64,000 nt of DNA from Pseudarthrobacter defluvii (GCF_030323865.1 NZ_CP066362.1:1054001-1118000), one strand, 5' to 3'; positions 50,977-60,344 are shown, counted from the first letter of the stretch. Notes: generated by a model from the sequence alone, not told the origin. Numbers and translations are program-made.

Positions 50977-51149
50977 AGCCGCCAAAATGCCACGGGACCC
51001 CCGCCACCAGAAGTGCCGAAGGTCCCGCCAGCCCACCGTCGACGCGTTTGCGTAACTATTGGCTTCAACGGGAGCACGGAACCCCGCAAATACAGGGGAC
51101 CGCCTTAACCAACCGCCGATAAATCACGCAAACGCGTCACACACGAAGG

Positions 51150-52739
51150 TCAGGCGCGCGACTGAAGCCCCGGGGCGCCGTCGCGGATTTCGAAGGAGGC
51201 CTTGGTGGAAACGGGTGCGCCCGGCGTCGTGACGTGGTCCAGCACCCGGAAGTCAGCCGTCATGGCGTCCTTGGTGATGCGGGTGTTCACGTAGCCGCGG
51301 TTGTCGTTGTAGAACTTCAGGTGCGGGTTCCAGGCCATGGTGGCGTCCGTGGTGGAGCCGCTGCCGTCGCCGGTGGAGGTGATGGACGTGCACACCAGTT
51401 CCGAGCCAACCACGGGCGAGGCGGGGTCCTTGTAGTCCACTTTGACGTCGTTGGCCCAGTGCCGGTGCACATCGCCGGTGAGTACGACGGCGTTGCGGAC
51501 GTTGGCGTCCACCCAGCCCTGGGTGATGCGGCGGCGGGAGGCCGCGTAGCCGTCCCAGCCGTCCATGGACACGTCATCGATCTCAGGTGCCTTGTTGCGG
51601 TCCCGCTCGGCGAAGAAGACCTGCTGGCCCAGGATGTCCCAGCGCTGCGTGGAGTTGCGGAAGCCGTCCAGCAGCCACTTTTCCTGCTCGGCGCCGGTGA
51701 TGGTGCGGTCCTCAGCCAGGCGTTCGGTGACGTTCTTCTTCCAGCCGTCGCCGGCCAGCTGGTCGTCGCGGTACTGCCGGGTATCCATCATGTGGAAGTT
51801 GGCCAGCTGGCCCCACTGGATCTTCCGGTAGATCTTCATGTCCGGACCGGCCGGGAGGGAAGACGGGCGCAGGGGCATGTTCTCGTAGTACGCCTGGAAC
51901 GCGGCGGCGCGGCGCTGCCGGAAGTGCTCCACGCTGTCGTTGAGCTGGCCGGCGTCCTTGTTCTCGGGCACGTCGTCCGCCCAGTTGTTGTCCACCTCGT
52001 GGTCATCCCACACCACTGCCCACGGTGCGACGGCGTGCGCAGCCTGCAGGTCGGCGTCGGCCTTGTACTGGGCGTGCCGCTGCCGGTAGCTCTCCAGCGT
52101 GACGGTCTCCGGGCCCTCGTGGTCGCGGGGGTTGCCGCCGCCGATCACGTAGCTGTCCTTCTTGTATTCATACAGGTAGTCGCCCAGGTGCAGCACCAGG
52201 TCCGGGTGGTCCTCGGCCAGGCGGCGGTAGGCGGTGAAGTAGCCGTGTTCGTACTGCGCGCAGCTGGCGAACGCCATGGCCAGGGCGGCGGGCGTCTCGT
52301 GGAGGGCCGGGCTGGTGAGGGTGCGGCCCACTGGGCTGAGGTGCTTGCCGGCGCGAAACCGGTAGAAGTACTCGCGGCCGGCCTTCAACCCGCGCAGCTC
52401 CACGTGCACCGAATGCGCAGCTTCAGGACGGGCCTGCTCCACGCCGCGGGCCACCACCTTCCGCATGCTTTCGTCCTCGGCCACCTCCCACTGCACGGCC
52501 ACGGGGCGGGACGGCATGCCGCCCAGGCCGTCCTCCGCCACGGGATTCAGGGCCAGGCGGCTCCAGAGGACGAAGCCGTCCGGCCACGGCTCGCCTGACG
52601 CGATGCCGAGCATGAAGGGATCGTTGCGGAGGCCGGCGTCGTCAGCGGTGGAAACCGCGACGGCGGCGCCCGGCAGGGCTGCGACCAGGCCGGCGCCGAG
52701 GCCGGCCGAGATAAGGGTTCTGCGGGAGATGTTGTCCAT
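51150..52739 (-). CDS. phoD: Alkaline phosphatase D (PhoD), Tat-exported
   Basis: A 529-residue phosphatase. The N-terminus ISRRTLISAGLGAGLVAALPGAAVA is a twin-arginine signal (SRRTLI) with Ala-X-Ala cleavage. The N-terminal beta domain has FMLGIASGEPWPDGFVLWSRL. The metallophosphatase core shows HLGDYLYEYKK, VVWDDHEVDNNWADD, MDTRQYRDDQ and VVLTGDVHRHWAND, which supply the Ca/Fe ligands of the PhoD family. It releases phosphate from diesters or cell-wall teichoic acids outside the cell. ATG 52739 is used; a TTG at 52748 would add three residues. Confidence 0.9.
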   Translation of the reverse strand: MDNISRRTLISAGLGAGLVAALPGAAVAVSTADDAGLRNDPFMLGIASGEPWPDGFVLWSRLALNPVAEDGLGGMPSRPVAVQWEVAEDESMRKVVARGVEQARPEAAHSVHVELRGLKAGREYFYRFRAGKHLSPVGRTLTSPALHETPAALAMAFASCAQYEHGYFTAYRRLAEDHPDLVLHLGDYLYEYKKDSYVIGGGNPRDHEGPETVTLESYRQRHAQYKADADLQAAHAVAPWAVVWDDHEVDNNWADDVPENKDAGQLNDSVEHFRQRRAAAFQAYYENMPLRPSSLPAGPDMKIYRKIQWGQLANFHMMDTRQYRDDQLAGDGWKKNVTERLAEDRTITGAEQEKWLLDGFRNSTQRWDILGQQVFFAERDRNKAPEIDDVSMDGWDGYAASRRRITQGWVDANVRNAVVLTGDVHRHWANDVKVDYKDPASPVVGSELVCTSITSTGDGSGSTTDATMAWNPHLKFYNDNRGYVNTRITKDAMTADFRVLDHVTTPGAPVSTKASFEIRDGAPGLQSRA

Positions 52740-52930
52740 GGCTCCCAAGGTATTTCCAGCTTCTGTACAGGTTTCGAGGAGGATGTGAATGGGCGGTTAA
52801 CGGCTTGACAAGAGCTGTGAACTTTGTGCGGCCGGCCCCGCGTCCGGTGCGGGCCTTTGGACTCTGGCTCAGTGCAGGCTTCCCGGGCAAACTTGGGCCC
52901 GACCCCATCCGGCCAGCGAAAGAAGGAACC

Positions 52931-53710
52931 ATGCCCCGCACCTCCGTCGTCACCGGCGCCGCCTCCGGCATTGGCAAGGCAACCAAGGAACTCCTGGAAC
53001 AGCGGGGCGAACGCGTGATCGGGGTGGACCTGCACGACGCCGAGGTAGTGGCCGATCTTGCCAGCGCGGAAGGAAGGGCCGCATTGGTGGACGCTGTACG
53101 AAAAGTCAGCGGCGGCAGGATCGATGCCATATACGCCAATGCCGGACTCGCATCCGCGGCGCCGCCGACTGTCGCCGTCAACTTCTTTGGAGCGATAGCA
53201 ACACTCGAAAAACTCCGGCCCCTGCTGAGGGAATCCGAAGCCCCACGCGCGGTGGTGGTCTCATCCATGGCAGCCCTCATGGCCAGCGACGAAGAGCTGG
53301 TGGGGCGGCTGACCGCAGGAGACGAGCAGGCAGCCATGGCCCGCGCCGAGGTCCTGGCCAAGGAACCGACCACTGGCGGGCTCATCTACTGTTCCACGAA
53401 GCTCGCATTGTCCCGGTGGGTCCGCCGCCAGGCCGCCACCGCCGACTGGGCCGGAGCCGGGATCCCCCTGAACGCCGTGGCTCCCGGAATCATTGCCACC
53501 CCCATGACCGCCGAGATGATCGATACCGAACAAGAACGAGAGTCGCTGTTGAAAGTGGTCCCAATGCCACTGAACGGGATTGCCGAACCGGTTGTCGTGG
53601 CCCGCCTGCTGGCCTGGCTCAACAGCGCTGAGAACACGCACCTTTGCGGGCAGATCGTCTACGTGGACGGCGGCAGCGACGTGGTGCTGCGCGGCGACTC
53701 GGTCTGGTGA
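52931..53710 (+). CDS. Short-chain dehydrogenase/reductase (3-alpha-hydroxysteroid dehydrogenase-like)
   Basis: A 259-residue SDR. The cofactor motif is VVTGAASGIGKATKELL, with GVDLHDAEVVADL placing an acidic residue for NAD preference. The catalytic Ser is in VVVSSMAAL and the Tyr-Lys pair in YCSTKLALSRWVRR. A typical insert of about 30 residues precedes the Tyr, as in 3-alpha-HSD/carbonyl reductase members. The C-terminus IVYVDGGSDVVLRGD is normal. The ATG at 52931 has GAAGGA 4 bases upstream. It is separated from the phosphatase gene by 191 bases and converges with the GAF regulator gene. Substrate unknown. Confidence 0.85.
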   Translation: MPRTSVVTGAASGIGKATKELLEQRGERVIGVDLHDAEVVADLASAEGRAALVDAVRKVSGGRIDAIYANAGLASAAPPTVAVNFFGAIATLEKLRPLLRESEAPRAVVVSSMAALMASDEELVGRLTAGDEQAAMARAEVLAKEPTTGGLIYCSTKLALSRWVRRQAATADWAGAGIPLNAVAPGIIATPMTAEMIDTEQERESLLKVVPMPLNGIAEPVVVARLLAWLNSAENTHLCGQIVYVDGGSDVVLRGDSVW

Positions 53711-53719
53711 GGGCCGGGC

Positions 53720-55015
53720 CTAGTAACCGGCCGTGCATCCCGCCCTGAACGCCAGGTACCGCGGATCCCCGCGGCCCACCAACCGGCCCAGCGCGTCGAT
53801 GGCCAGGAAATCGGCAAAGCCCATATCCGTGGAAAGCCACCGCACCAGCAGCGAGGCATCACCGCTGGCCCGGACGGCCGATCCCACCGCCATGTCCAGC
53901 TGATCACGGAGCAGCTGCACCGCGAGGGCAACGGACCGGATGAGCAGGGGAGCGCTGTACGCCTCCAGCGCCTCGGCAACCAGGCCCGCGCGCAGCAGCC
54001 TCAGCACCTGCCCCGCGTCGGAACGACCAGCCAGCGCGGGAGCAAGCCGGTAGGGGTTGGACTCCACGGCGCCGCCCAGCATGGACCGCACCCGGAACAT
54101 CTCGGTCCGGATGGCCTGCGGGGTGCCCACGTCGCCATGCAGCTCGTACGCCAGCTCCTCCGCGGACCAGCCCTGCGACCGGGAATCCAGCAGCGCCAGG
54201 ATCTCCGCCCGGCGCAGCGTCAAAGACACACGGCTCCCATCGGCAAACACCGCTGCAGGCTTCTCGCCCAGCAGTTCCAGCCGCTCCACCGCGGCAGCCG
54301 GACGCGAAGGGAAAGCCGCAGGCTGCCGGGAAGCACCAACGGGAGACAAGGCACCCAAGGAGGTGCCGCCGTCGGACGTTCCCAGCAAAGCCTCTGCCAC
54401 CCGCACGGCGCAGCGCACCATCCGCAAAGTGTCCGCGCTGAGGGTGTCCAAGGGCCCGGACACGTCCAGCACCCCGAGCACCTGCCCGGTGGCAGGGTCC
54501 GTAATGGGCGCCGCGGTGCAGGCCCATTCGTGGTGCGTGCGGACCAGGTGTTCGGCGGAGAACAGCTGCACGGGGCCGCCGGTGACCAGGGCTTCGCTGA
54601 TGGCGTTGGTGCCGATACCGGCTTCTGACCAGTCGGCCCCTTCCAAGAATTCCAGGTGGTCGGCCCGGCGGAGGACAGCCGGACTGCCCACCCGCCAGAG
54701 GACCTCGCCGCCGGCATCGGTGAGCACCAGCAGGTGGCGGCCGGAGCGGGAATCATCGGCCAGGAGGTCGTGCAGCGCGGGCATCACCTGCTGCAGCCGG
54801 TGCTCCCGCCGCAGCTCCAGCACCTCCGCCACCTCGTGCAGGTGCCGCGGGCTGTGCTGGTCCGGGCTGATGCCCAAAGCCATGGAGCGGTGCCACGAAT
54901 CGACCAGGCTGGTGGAGATCTCCGGCCGCGGGACGCCGGAAATGACCAGCTCGTGCGCGCGGCGCAGCGTCCGTGCATACGTTGTCGGGTCCGAAAACCT
55001 CAGGCCGTGGTCCAC
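53720..55015 (-). CDS. GAF-domain transcriptional regulator (AcoR-like, without AAA domain)
   Basis: A 431-residue regulator. The first part (residues about 15-80) resembles the N-terminus of acetoin-type activators (ISGVPRPEISTSLVDSWHRSMALGISP). A GAF domain (residues about 85-210) follows with VLTDAGGEVLWRVG, GTNAISEALVTGGPVQLFSAEHLV and VLGVLDVSGPLD. No AAA+ ATPase domain is present, consistent with actinobacteria lacking sigma-54; the C-terminus has a putative winged helix (AEILALLDSRSQGWSAEELAYELHG). It diverges from the FMO/butanediol dehydrogenase pair and probably controls them through the inverted repeat at 55054..55069. Confidence 0.82.
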   Translation of the reverse strand: MDHGLRFSDPTTYARTLRRAHELVISGVPRPEISTSLVDSWHRSMALGISPDQHSPRHLHEVAEVLELRREHRLQQVMPALHDLLADDSRSGRHLLVLTDAGGEVLWRVGSPAVLRRADHLEFLEGADWSEAGIGTNAISEALVTGGPVQLFSAEHLVRTHHEWACTAAPITDPATGQVLGVLDVSGPLDTLSADTLRMVRCAVRVAEALLGTSDGGTSLGALSPVGASRQPAAFPSRPAAAVERLELLGEKPAAVFADGSRVSLTLRRAEILALLDSRSQGWSAEELAYELHGDVGTPQAIRTEMFRVRSMLGGAVESNPYRLAPALAGRSDAGQVLRLLRAGLVAEALEAYSAPLLIRSVALAVQLLRDQLDMAVGSAVRASGDASLLVRWLSTDMGFADFLAIDALGRLVGRGDPRYLAFRAGCTAGY

Positions 55016-55053
55016 TCTTTCCTCCTCACAGCCGGCACCTTTGCCGGATTCGT

Positions 55054-55069
55054 GTAACGCCCCTGTTAC
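55054..55069. promoter_or_regulatory. Operator-like GTAAC-N6-GTTAC inverted repeat
   Basis: GTAACGCCCCTGTTAC lies between the divergent GAF regulator and FMO genes, 39 bases from the regulator start and about 90 from the FMO start. The arms are perfect. It fits an AcoR-type activator site. Confidence 0.5.
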
Positions 55070-55157
55070 CCCCGCCGCGTTCCACTAGTGATGCAGCTCA
55101 CGCCCGCCCCAGCATATCGGGCAGGCGGAGCCCGAGGAACAGCACAAAGGAGTGGAG

Positions 55158-56948
55158 ATGACCCAAACACCCACCGCTGCCGCGCAGGCCTGGCTTTCCG
55201 GCCTGGATGACGCGCTGCAGCGGCGCGACGTGGACGCCGCGCTGGAACTTTTCGAGGATGAAACCTACTGGCGGGACTTCGTGGCGTTCACCTGGAACCT
55301 GAAAACCCTGGAAGGCAAGGCGGACATCCGCCGCATGCTCGAGGCCACGCTGGACCGGGTGCAGCCCTCCAACTGGGCTCTGTCTGAGGATGCCATCGGG
55401 GACGCGGAGAACGTGGAAGCCTGGATCACGTTCGAAACCGGTGCCGCGCGTGGCTACGGCCACCTCCGGCTCCGCAACGGCAAGTGCTGGACGCTGCTGA
55501 CCACCATGCAGGAGCTGAAGGGCTTCGAGGAGAAGAAGGGCCCGCGGCGCGAGCAGGGAGTGGCCCACGAGATCGTCCGCGGACGCAAGTCCTGGAAGGA
55601 GCTCAAGGAGGAGCAGGAGGCCCGGCTGGGCTACGAGGAGCAGCCCTACTGCGTGATCATCGGCGGCGGGCAGGGCGGGATCGGCCTCGCGGCGCGGCTG
55701 AAGCGGTTGGGCGTGCCCACCATCATCGTCGAAAAGAACCAGAACCCCGGCGACTCCTGGCGCAACCGCTACAAGTCCCTGCACCTACACGACCCCGTCT
55801 GGTACGACCACCTGCCCTACCTGAAGTTCCCTGACGATTGGCCGGTCTTCGCCGCCAAGGACAAGATCGGCGACTGGCTGGAGCACTACACCCGCATCAT
55901 GGAGCTTAACTACTGGTCCGGCACCGAGTGCGTCAAGGCAGTGTACGACGACGGCGCGCAGGAATGGGAGGTCAACGTCCTTCGCAACGGCGAACCAGTG
56001 ACGCTCCGGCCCAAGCAGCTCATTTTCGCCCTGGGCGTCTCCGGCTACCCGAACATTCCAAAGTTCGACGGCGCCGAGACCTTCCTGGGCGAGCAGCGGC
56101 ACTCCTCCCAGCATCCCGGTGGAGGTGACTGGACGGGCAAGAAGGCCGTGGTGATCGGCTCCAACAACTCGGCCCACGACATCTGCGCCGACCTCTGGGA
56201 GCACGGCGCCGACGTCACCATGGTCCAGCGCTCCTCCACCCACATCGCCCGCAGCGAATCCCTGATGGACCTTGCGCTGGGGGACCTGTACTCGGAGCGG
56301 GCGCTCGCGGCCGGCGTCACCACGGAGAAGGCGGACCTGCTGTTCGCCTCGCTGCCCATGCGAATCCTCCCGGAGGCGCAGGTGCCGGTGTACCAGGAGA
56401 TGGCCAAGCGGGACGCGGAGTTCTATTCGCAGCTGGAGGCCGCCGGGTTCGACCTGGACTTCGGCGTGGACGGCTCCGGCCTGTTCGTGAAGTACCTGCG
56501 GCGCGGCTCCGGCTACTACATCGACGTAGGTGCTTCCCAGCTGATCATCGACGGCCGGGTGAAGCTCAAGTCCGGGCAGGTCGCCAAGATCACCGGCAAC
56601 GCCGTGGTCATGGACGACGGCACCGAGCTGGAGGCGGACCTGATTGTCTATGCCACCGGCTACGGCTCGATGAACGGGTGGCTGGCAGACCTGGTCTCGC
56701 CCGAAATCGCGGACCAGGTGGGCAGGTGCTGGGGATACGGCTCAGACACGCCAAAAGACCCTGGTCCGTGGGAGGGGGAGCTGCGCAATATGTGGAAGCC
56801 CACCAACGTGCCCAACCTCTGGATCCATGGCGGCAACCTGCACCAGAGCCGGCACTACTCCGCCTACCTGGCGCTGCAGCTGAAGGCCCGGATGGAAGGA
56901 CTCGAGACCCCCGTCTACGAACTGCAGCCCAGCCACCACACCCGCTAA
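55158..56948 (+). CDS. FAD-dependent monooxygenase with N-terminal NTF2/SnoaL-like domain
   Basis: A 596-residue flavin monooxygenase. Residues about 8-130 form an NTF2-like domain (AWLSGLDDALQRRDVDAALELFEDETYWRD). The FAD motif VIIGGGQGGIGLAARL is at about 166, followed by NPGDSWRNRYKSLHLHDPVWYDHLPY, the FMO/BVMO fingerprint region. A second nucleotide motif, VVIGSNNSAHDICADL, starts at about 331, with GSNNSA where GSGNSA is usual. VYATGYGSMNGWLADL ends the flavoprotein part. This FMO-type architecture oxidises ketones or heteroatoms with NADPH. The ATG at 55158 has AAAGGAG 5 bases upstream. It is 12 bases before the butanediol dehydrogenase-like gene. Confidence 0.87.
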   Translation: MTQTPTAAAQAWLSGLDDALQRRDVDAALELFEDETYWRDFVAFTWNLKTLEGKADIRRMLEATLDRVQPSNWALSEDAIGDAENVEAWITFETGAARGYGHLRLRNGKCWTLLTTMQELKGFEEKKGPRREQGVAHEIVRGRKSWKELKEEQEARLGYEEQPYCVIIGGGQGGIGLAARLKRLGVPTIIVEKNQNPGDSWRNRYKSLHLHDPVWYDHLPYLKFPDDWPVFAAKDKIGDWLEHYTRIMELNYWSGTECVKAVYDDGAQEWEVNVLRNGEPVTLRPKQLIFALGVSGYPNIPKFDGAETFLGEQRHSSQHPGGGDWTGKKAVVIGSNNSAHDICADLWEHGADVTMVQRSSTHIARSESLMDLALGDLYSERALAAGVTTEKADLLFASLPMRILPEAQVPVYQEMAKRDAEFYSQLEAAGFDLDFGVDGSGLFVKYLRRGSGYYIDVGASQLIIDGRVKLKSGQVAKITGNAVVMDDGTELEADLIVYATGYGSMNGWLADLVSPEIADQVGRCWGYGSDTPKDPGPWEGELRNMWKPTNVPNLWIHGGNLHQSRHYSAYLALQLKARMEGLETPVYELQPSHHTR

Positions 56949-56960
56949 GGAGAACCCATC

Positions 56961-58016
56961 ATGAAGGCAGCACGTTTCCACGCCCGCAAGGACATCCGGA
57001 TCGAGGACATCCCGGAGCCGGAGCTGCGGGCGGGGACGGTGAAGATCGACGTCGCCTGGTGCGGCATCTGCGGCACCGACCTGCATGAGTACCTGGAGGG
57101 GCCTATCTTCTGTCCCGCACCCGGGCATCCACACCCGCTGTCCCACGAGGAATCCCCGGTGACCCTGGGGCACGAATTCTCCGGGACTGTGGCTGAAGTC
57201 GGCGAAGGCGTGGAGGGGCTGGCAGTGGGTGACAACGTCGTCGTCGAACCCTACTTTGTGGACGGGACCTGCGACATGTGCCAGGCCGGCAGCTACCACC
57301 TGTGCCGGCAGATGGGCTTCATCGGGCTGTCCGGCGGCGGGGGAGGGCTAAGCGAGAAGATCGTGGTGGACCAGCGCTGGGTGCACCCCATCGGGAACAT
57401 CCCGCTGGATGAGGCCGCCCTGATCGAACCGCTGTCCGTGGCCCATCACGCGGTGGCGCGCAGTGGCGTCAAGGAAGGCGAGGTGGCCCTGGTGGGCGGG
57501 TCCGGGCCAATCGGTTTGCTCACCGCGGCCGTGCTCAAGGGCATGGGCGTGACCACGATCATCAGCGAGCTCACCCAGGCCCGGAAGGAGAAGGCCACCT
57601 CCAGCGGCGTGGCCGACCACGTGCTGGACCCGAGCCAGGAGAACGTGCCGGAGCGGGTCCGCGAGCTCACCGGCGGCACCGGGGCGGACGTCGCCTTCGA
57701 ATGCGCGGGCGTGAACGCGGTCCTGGACACCATGCTCGACGCCGTCCGGCCGGGGGCCGTGGTGGTCAACGTGTCCATCTGGGGTGCGCCGGCCACTGTG
57801 GACATGCAGAAGATCGTGCTCAAGGAGATCGACCTGCGCGGCACCATCGCCTATGTCCGGGACCACCCGGCGGTCATCAAGATGGTGCAGGAAGGCAAGG
57901 TGGACCTCAAGCCGTTCATCACCGGCCGGATCGCGCTGGAGGACCTGGTGGAGCAGGGCTTTGACACCCTCATCAACCACAAGGACACCGCGGTGAAGGT
58001 GCTGGTGCATCCGTAG
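56961..58016 (+). CDS. Zinc-dependent 2,3-butanediol dehydrogenase-like enzyme
   Basis: A 351-residue medium-chain dehydrogenase. Catalytic zinc ligands are C37 and the GHE motif (H71, E72) in VTLGHEFSG, with EP at 154-155 nearby. The structural-zinc loop reads DGTCDMCQAGSYHLC, giving three of the usual four cysteines (C104, C107, C115), with Asp at the first position. The cofactor loop is VALVGGSGPIGLLTAAVLKGMGV. It lies 12 bases after the FMO gene in the same operon; it probably interconverts 2,3-butanediol/acetoin or another vicinal diol or alcohol whose ketone the FMO then oxidises. Confidence 0.87.
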   Translation: MKAARFHARKDIRIEDIPEPELRAGTVKIDVAWCGICGTDLHEYLEGPIFCPAPGHPHPLSHEESPVTLGHEFSGTVAEVGEGVEGLAVGDNVVVEPYFVDGTCDMCQAGSYHLCRQMGFIGLSGGGGGLSEKIVVDQRWVHPIGNIPLDEAALIEPLSVAHHAVARSGVKEGEVALVGGSGPIGLLTAAVLKGMGVTTIISELTQARKEKATSSGVADHVLDPSQENVPERVRELTGGTGADVAFECAGVNAVLDTMLDAVRPGAVVVNVSIWGAPATVDMQKIVLKEIDLRGTIAYVRDHPAVIKMVQEGKVDLKPFITGRIALEDLVEQGFDTLINHKDTAVKVLVHP

Positions 58017-58067
58017 CCCGGGGCGCTCGGACTTAAGGCCCTGTTTCCCCATAAACCTCAGGCGTAG

Positions 58068-58107
58068 CTTGAATGTGGGTCCCGCAACCGCGGGGCCCAC
58101 ATTCAAG
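58068..58107 (+). terminator. Terminator hairpin after the butanediol dehydrogenase gene
   Basis: 18-base arms (58068..58085 and 58090..58107) with one G-T-type mismatch around AACC. It ends just before the GGGGGG ribosome binding site of the next gene, so it could also affect access to that site. Confidence 0.65.
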
Positions 58108-58116
58108 GGGGGCATG

Positions 58117-58836
58117 ATGACCAGGCCCAGGCATACGGCACTCAGCGTTCTCGGGCTCAGTGGCCTGTTCCTCCTCACAGGGTGTTTCGGCCCGCCCAGC
58201 CCGTCGCCGACCAGCAGTTCCGCGGCACCGTCGGCAAGCCCCACCACCAGCGCCACCCCAAGTACGACGGCGACCGGCACCGCAACGGCGACCCCGACGT
58301 CACCGCCCAGCACCTCAGCCGCGCCCACCACCGCGGCCGCCCCTCCGCCGTCGTCCGCCCCAGCCGGCCCGCCACCCACGCAGGAGCCCCAGCCGACGCA
58401 GGAACCCCAGCCCACCGGCCTCCCGGAACAAACCGGCCCGCTAACCATCTACTACGTGGCCGTGGACGACAACGGCGTCTCCGGTCCCCGGATAGGCTGC
58501 GGCGACAGCCTGGTGGCCACCACCACGGGGCCGGTCCGGTTCACCGACCAGGTGCGGCCCAGCGTGGAGACACTGCTCGCCAACAAGAAGCGGGACGTGG
58601 GGATGTCCGGGCTGATCAACGTGCTGTACCAGTCCAGCCTGACGTACCTGGGCGGCGAGCTGAACGGCAGCACCATCAGCATCTGGCTTTCCGGGCAGTT
58701 CATGCTGGGCGGCGTCTGCGACATCCCCAGGGCCAAGGCGCAGCTGGAGTACACCGCCATGGCCGCCTCGGGAGCCACCAGCGCATTGGTATACGTCAAC
58801 GGCCGGCCGATTGACGAGGTCCTCAGCCTCAAGTAG
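58117..58836 (+). CDS. Lipoprotein with Ser/Thr/Pro/Ala linker and GerMN-like domain
   Basis: A 239-residue secreted lipoprotein. The signal peptide ends in the lipobox LLTGC, so the following Cys is lipidated. Residues about 25-115 are an unstructured S/T/P/A tract, a wall-spanning linker. The C-terminal 120 residues (TIYYVAVDDNGVSGPRIGCGDSLVATTTG, then LNGSTISIWLSGQFMLGGVCDIPRAKAQLEYTA) resemble the GerMN/spore-germination-type sensor domain common in actinobacterial lipoproteins. Function unknown. ATG 58117 is preferred over 58114 for spacing to GGGGGG. Confidence 0.78.
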   Translation: MTRPRHTALSVLGLSGLFLLTGCFGPPSPSPTSSSAAPSASPTTSATPSTTATGTATATPTSPPSTSAAPTTAAAPPPSSAPAGPPPTQEPQPTQEPQPTGLPEQTGPLTIYYVAVDDNGVSGPRIGCGDSLVATTTGPVRFTDQVRPSVETLLANKKRDVGMSGLINVLYQSSLTYLGGELNGSTISIWLSGQFMLGGVCDIPRAKAQLEYTAMAASGATSALVYVNGRPIDEVLSLK

Positions 58837-58878
58837 TTAAAAGTGGGTACGCCGGCAGCAGCCCCTGGGAGGAACCGG

Positions 58879-59556
58879 ATGGACAGCCTGCAGCACCCGC
58901 TCTTCGCCCGCGCTTTCGCCCGGGTGGTTGGCGGCATGGACCGCCGCGGGGCAGCCGAGCACCGCCGCCGCATCCTTGCCGGGCTGCACGGCTCCGTCAT
59001 CGAGATCGGAGCGGGGGCTGGATCGTCCTTCCCGCTCTACCCTTCAACCGTGACCCATGTCCTGGCCCTGGAACCGGAGGACTATTTGCGGGACGTGGCG
59101 CAGGAGGCGGCACCATCGGCCAGCGTTCCGGTGACCGTTGTCGATGCCGCCGCGGAGCACATCCCGGCAGAAACGGCCAGCGCCGACGCGGTGGTGGCCA
59201 GCCTTGTCCTCTGCAGTGTCAGGGACCAGGCTGCGGTGCTCGCCGAGATCCGCCGCGTCCTCAAGCCCGGCGGGACCCTTGCCTACTACGAGCACGTCCG
59301 GTCGGGGCACCCGCTCGTGGCCAAGGCGGAGGATGTGCTGACCCCTGTCTGGGGGCGGTTCATGGGCGGCTGCCACCTCAACCGGGACACCCTGGCAGCG
59401 ATCACCGCGGCAGGGTTCACGGTTCAGGACCACGAACGGTTCGGTTTCCCCGTGCAGCGCTTGAATCCTTCCCTCGCCCACATCCTTGGCACGGCCACCA
59501 GCCCCGGGCCGCCCAGCCAGACGCCAAGTCCTGCTGACCCGGGCAGCACAGCATGA
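58879..59556 (+). CDS. Class I SAM-dependent methyltransferase
   Basis: A 225-residue methyltransferase. HGSVIEIGAGAGSSFPLYP is the SAM-binding motif I, VLALEPEDYLRDVA gives the acidic motif II residue, and AVVASLVLCSVRDQAAVLAEIRRVLKPGG completes the UbiE-type fold. The Met at 58879 has GGGAGGA upstream. The last 25 residues are a P/S-rich tail. It overlaps the alpha/beta hydrolase gene by 4 bases. Acceptor unknown. Confidence 0.85.
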   Translation: MDSLQHPLFARAFARVVGGMDRRGAAEHRRRILAGLHGSVIEIGAGAGSSFPLYPSTVTHVLALEPEDYLRDVAQEAAPSASVPVTVVDAAAEHIPAETASADAVVASLVLCSVRDQAAVLAEIRRVLKPGGTLAYYEHVRSGHPLVAKAEDVLTPVWGRFMGGCHLNRDTLAAITAAGFTVQDHERFGFPVQRLNPSLAHILGTATSPGPPSQTPSPADPGSTA

Positions 59557-60245
59557 AAACCCTGACCCTGCCGGGAGCGGATGGGGTGCGGATCAGCGTC
59601 AAGGAGTCCGGCGACCCCGGCGTGCCTCCCGTGGTGCTGCTGCATGCCCTGGGCGACACCGCAGGGGACTGGGGCACGATTGCCGCAGGGCTCGAACCGG
59701 GCTTCAGGGTGTTCGCCATCGACCTCCGCGGCCACGGGGGCAGCGGCCGGCCCGGGAAGTATTCCTTCGAGCTCATGCGCGACGACGTCGTGGCTGTCCT
59801 GGACGCGCTGGACCTCCACGACGTGATCCTGGTGGGGCATTCCATGGGCGGAGTGGTGGCCTACCTCGTCGCACTGGCACAGTCCGGCCGGCTGGCCCGC
59901 CTGGTCGTCGAGGACGCCCCGCCGCCGTACCCGCGGACGCGCACCCTGCCGGAACGGCCCCCGGGCGAGTTGCCTTTCGACTGGGCTGTCGTCACCGCCG
60001 TCGCCGGGCAGGTCAACGACCCCTTGCGCCGCTGGTGGCCCAGGCTGCCCGAAATCATGGTGCCCACGCTGCTGATCGGCGGCGGCGCCGGCAGCCACAT
60101 CCCGCAGGAGTTGCTCACGGAGGTCGCAGAGCTGATCCCTGACTGCGCCCTGGTCACCCTGGAGACAGGGCACAATGTGCACGCCGCCGCCCCGGACCAG
60201 TTCCTCAACGCCATCATGTCCTGGCTGGAGAAACGGGCGCTGTGA
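59553..60245 (+). CDS. Alpha/beta hydrolase
   Basis: A 230-residue hydrolase. VVLLHALGDTAGDWGTIAAGLE holds the oxyanion region, VILVGHSMGGVVAYLVAL the nucleophile elbow, and LVTLETGHNVHAAAPDQF the catalytic His; the Asp is likely in VPTLLIGGGAG. The overall outline is of small esterase/lactonase-type enzymes. It is translationally coupled (4-base overlap) to the methyltransferase upstream. Confidence 0.84.
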   Translation: MKTLTLPGADGVRISVKESGDPGVPPVVLLHALGDTAGDWGTIAAGLEPGFRVFAIDLRGHGGSGRPGKYSFELMRDDVVAVLDALDLHDVILVGHSMGGVVAYLVALAQSGRLARLVVEDAPPPYPRTRTLPERPPGELPFDWAVVTAVAGQVNDPLRRWWPRLPEIMVPTLLIGGGAGSHIPQELLTEVAELIPDCALVTLETGHNVHAAAPDQFLNAIMSWLEKRAL

Positions 60246-60344
60246 TGGCCAGGGAGAAGTTGCTCGGGTGACTGTCAGACACGGGTCGTACCCTAGAGCG
60301 GTAAAGGCAAATTCGCAGCCCGACGTGTCCGAACGGATCCGGCC

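Noticed and set aside
51484..51495. GTACGACGGCG motif as another hairpin member
   Set aside because: It lies within the phoD coding sequence without a partner arm.
58200..58430. Low-complexity tandem repeat region
   Set aside because: The repetition (CCGACGCAGGAGCCCCAG-like units) encodes the Pro/Thr/Ser/Ala linker of the lipoprotein at 58117..58836 and is part of a coding sequence.
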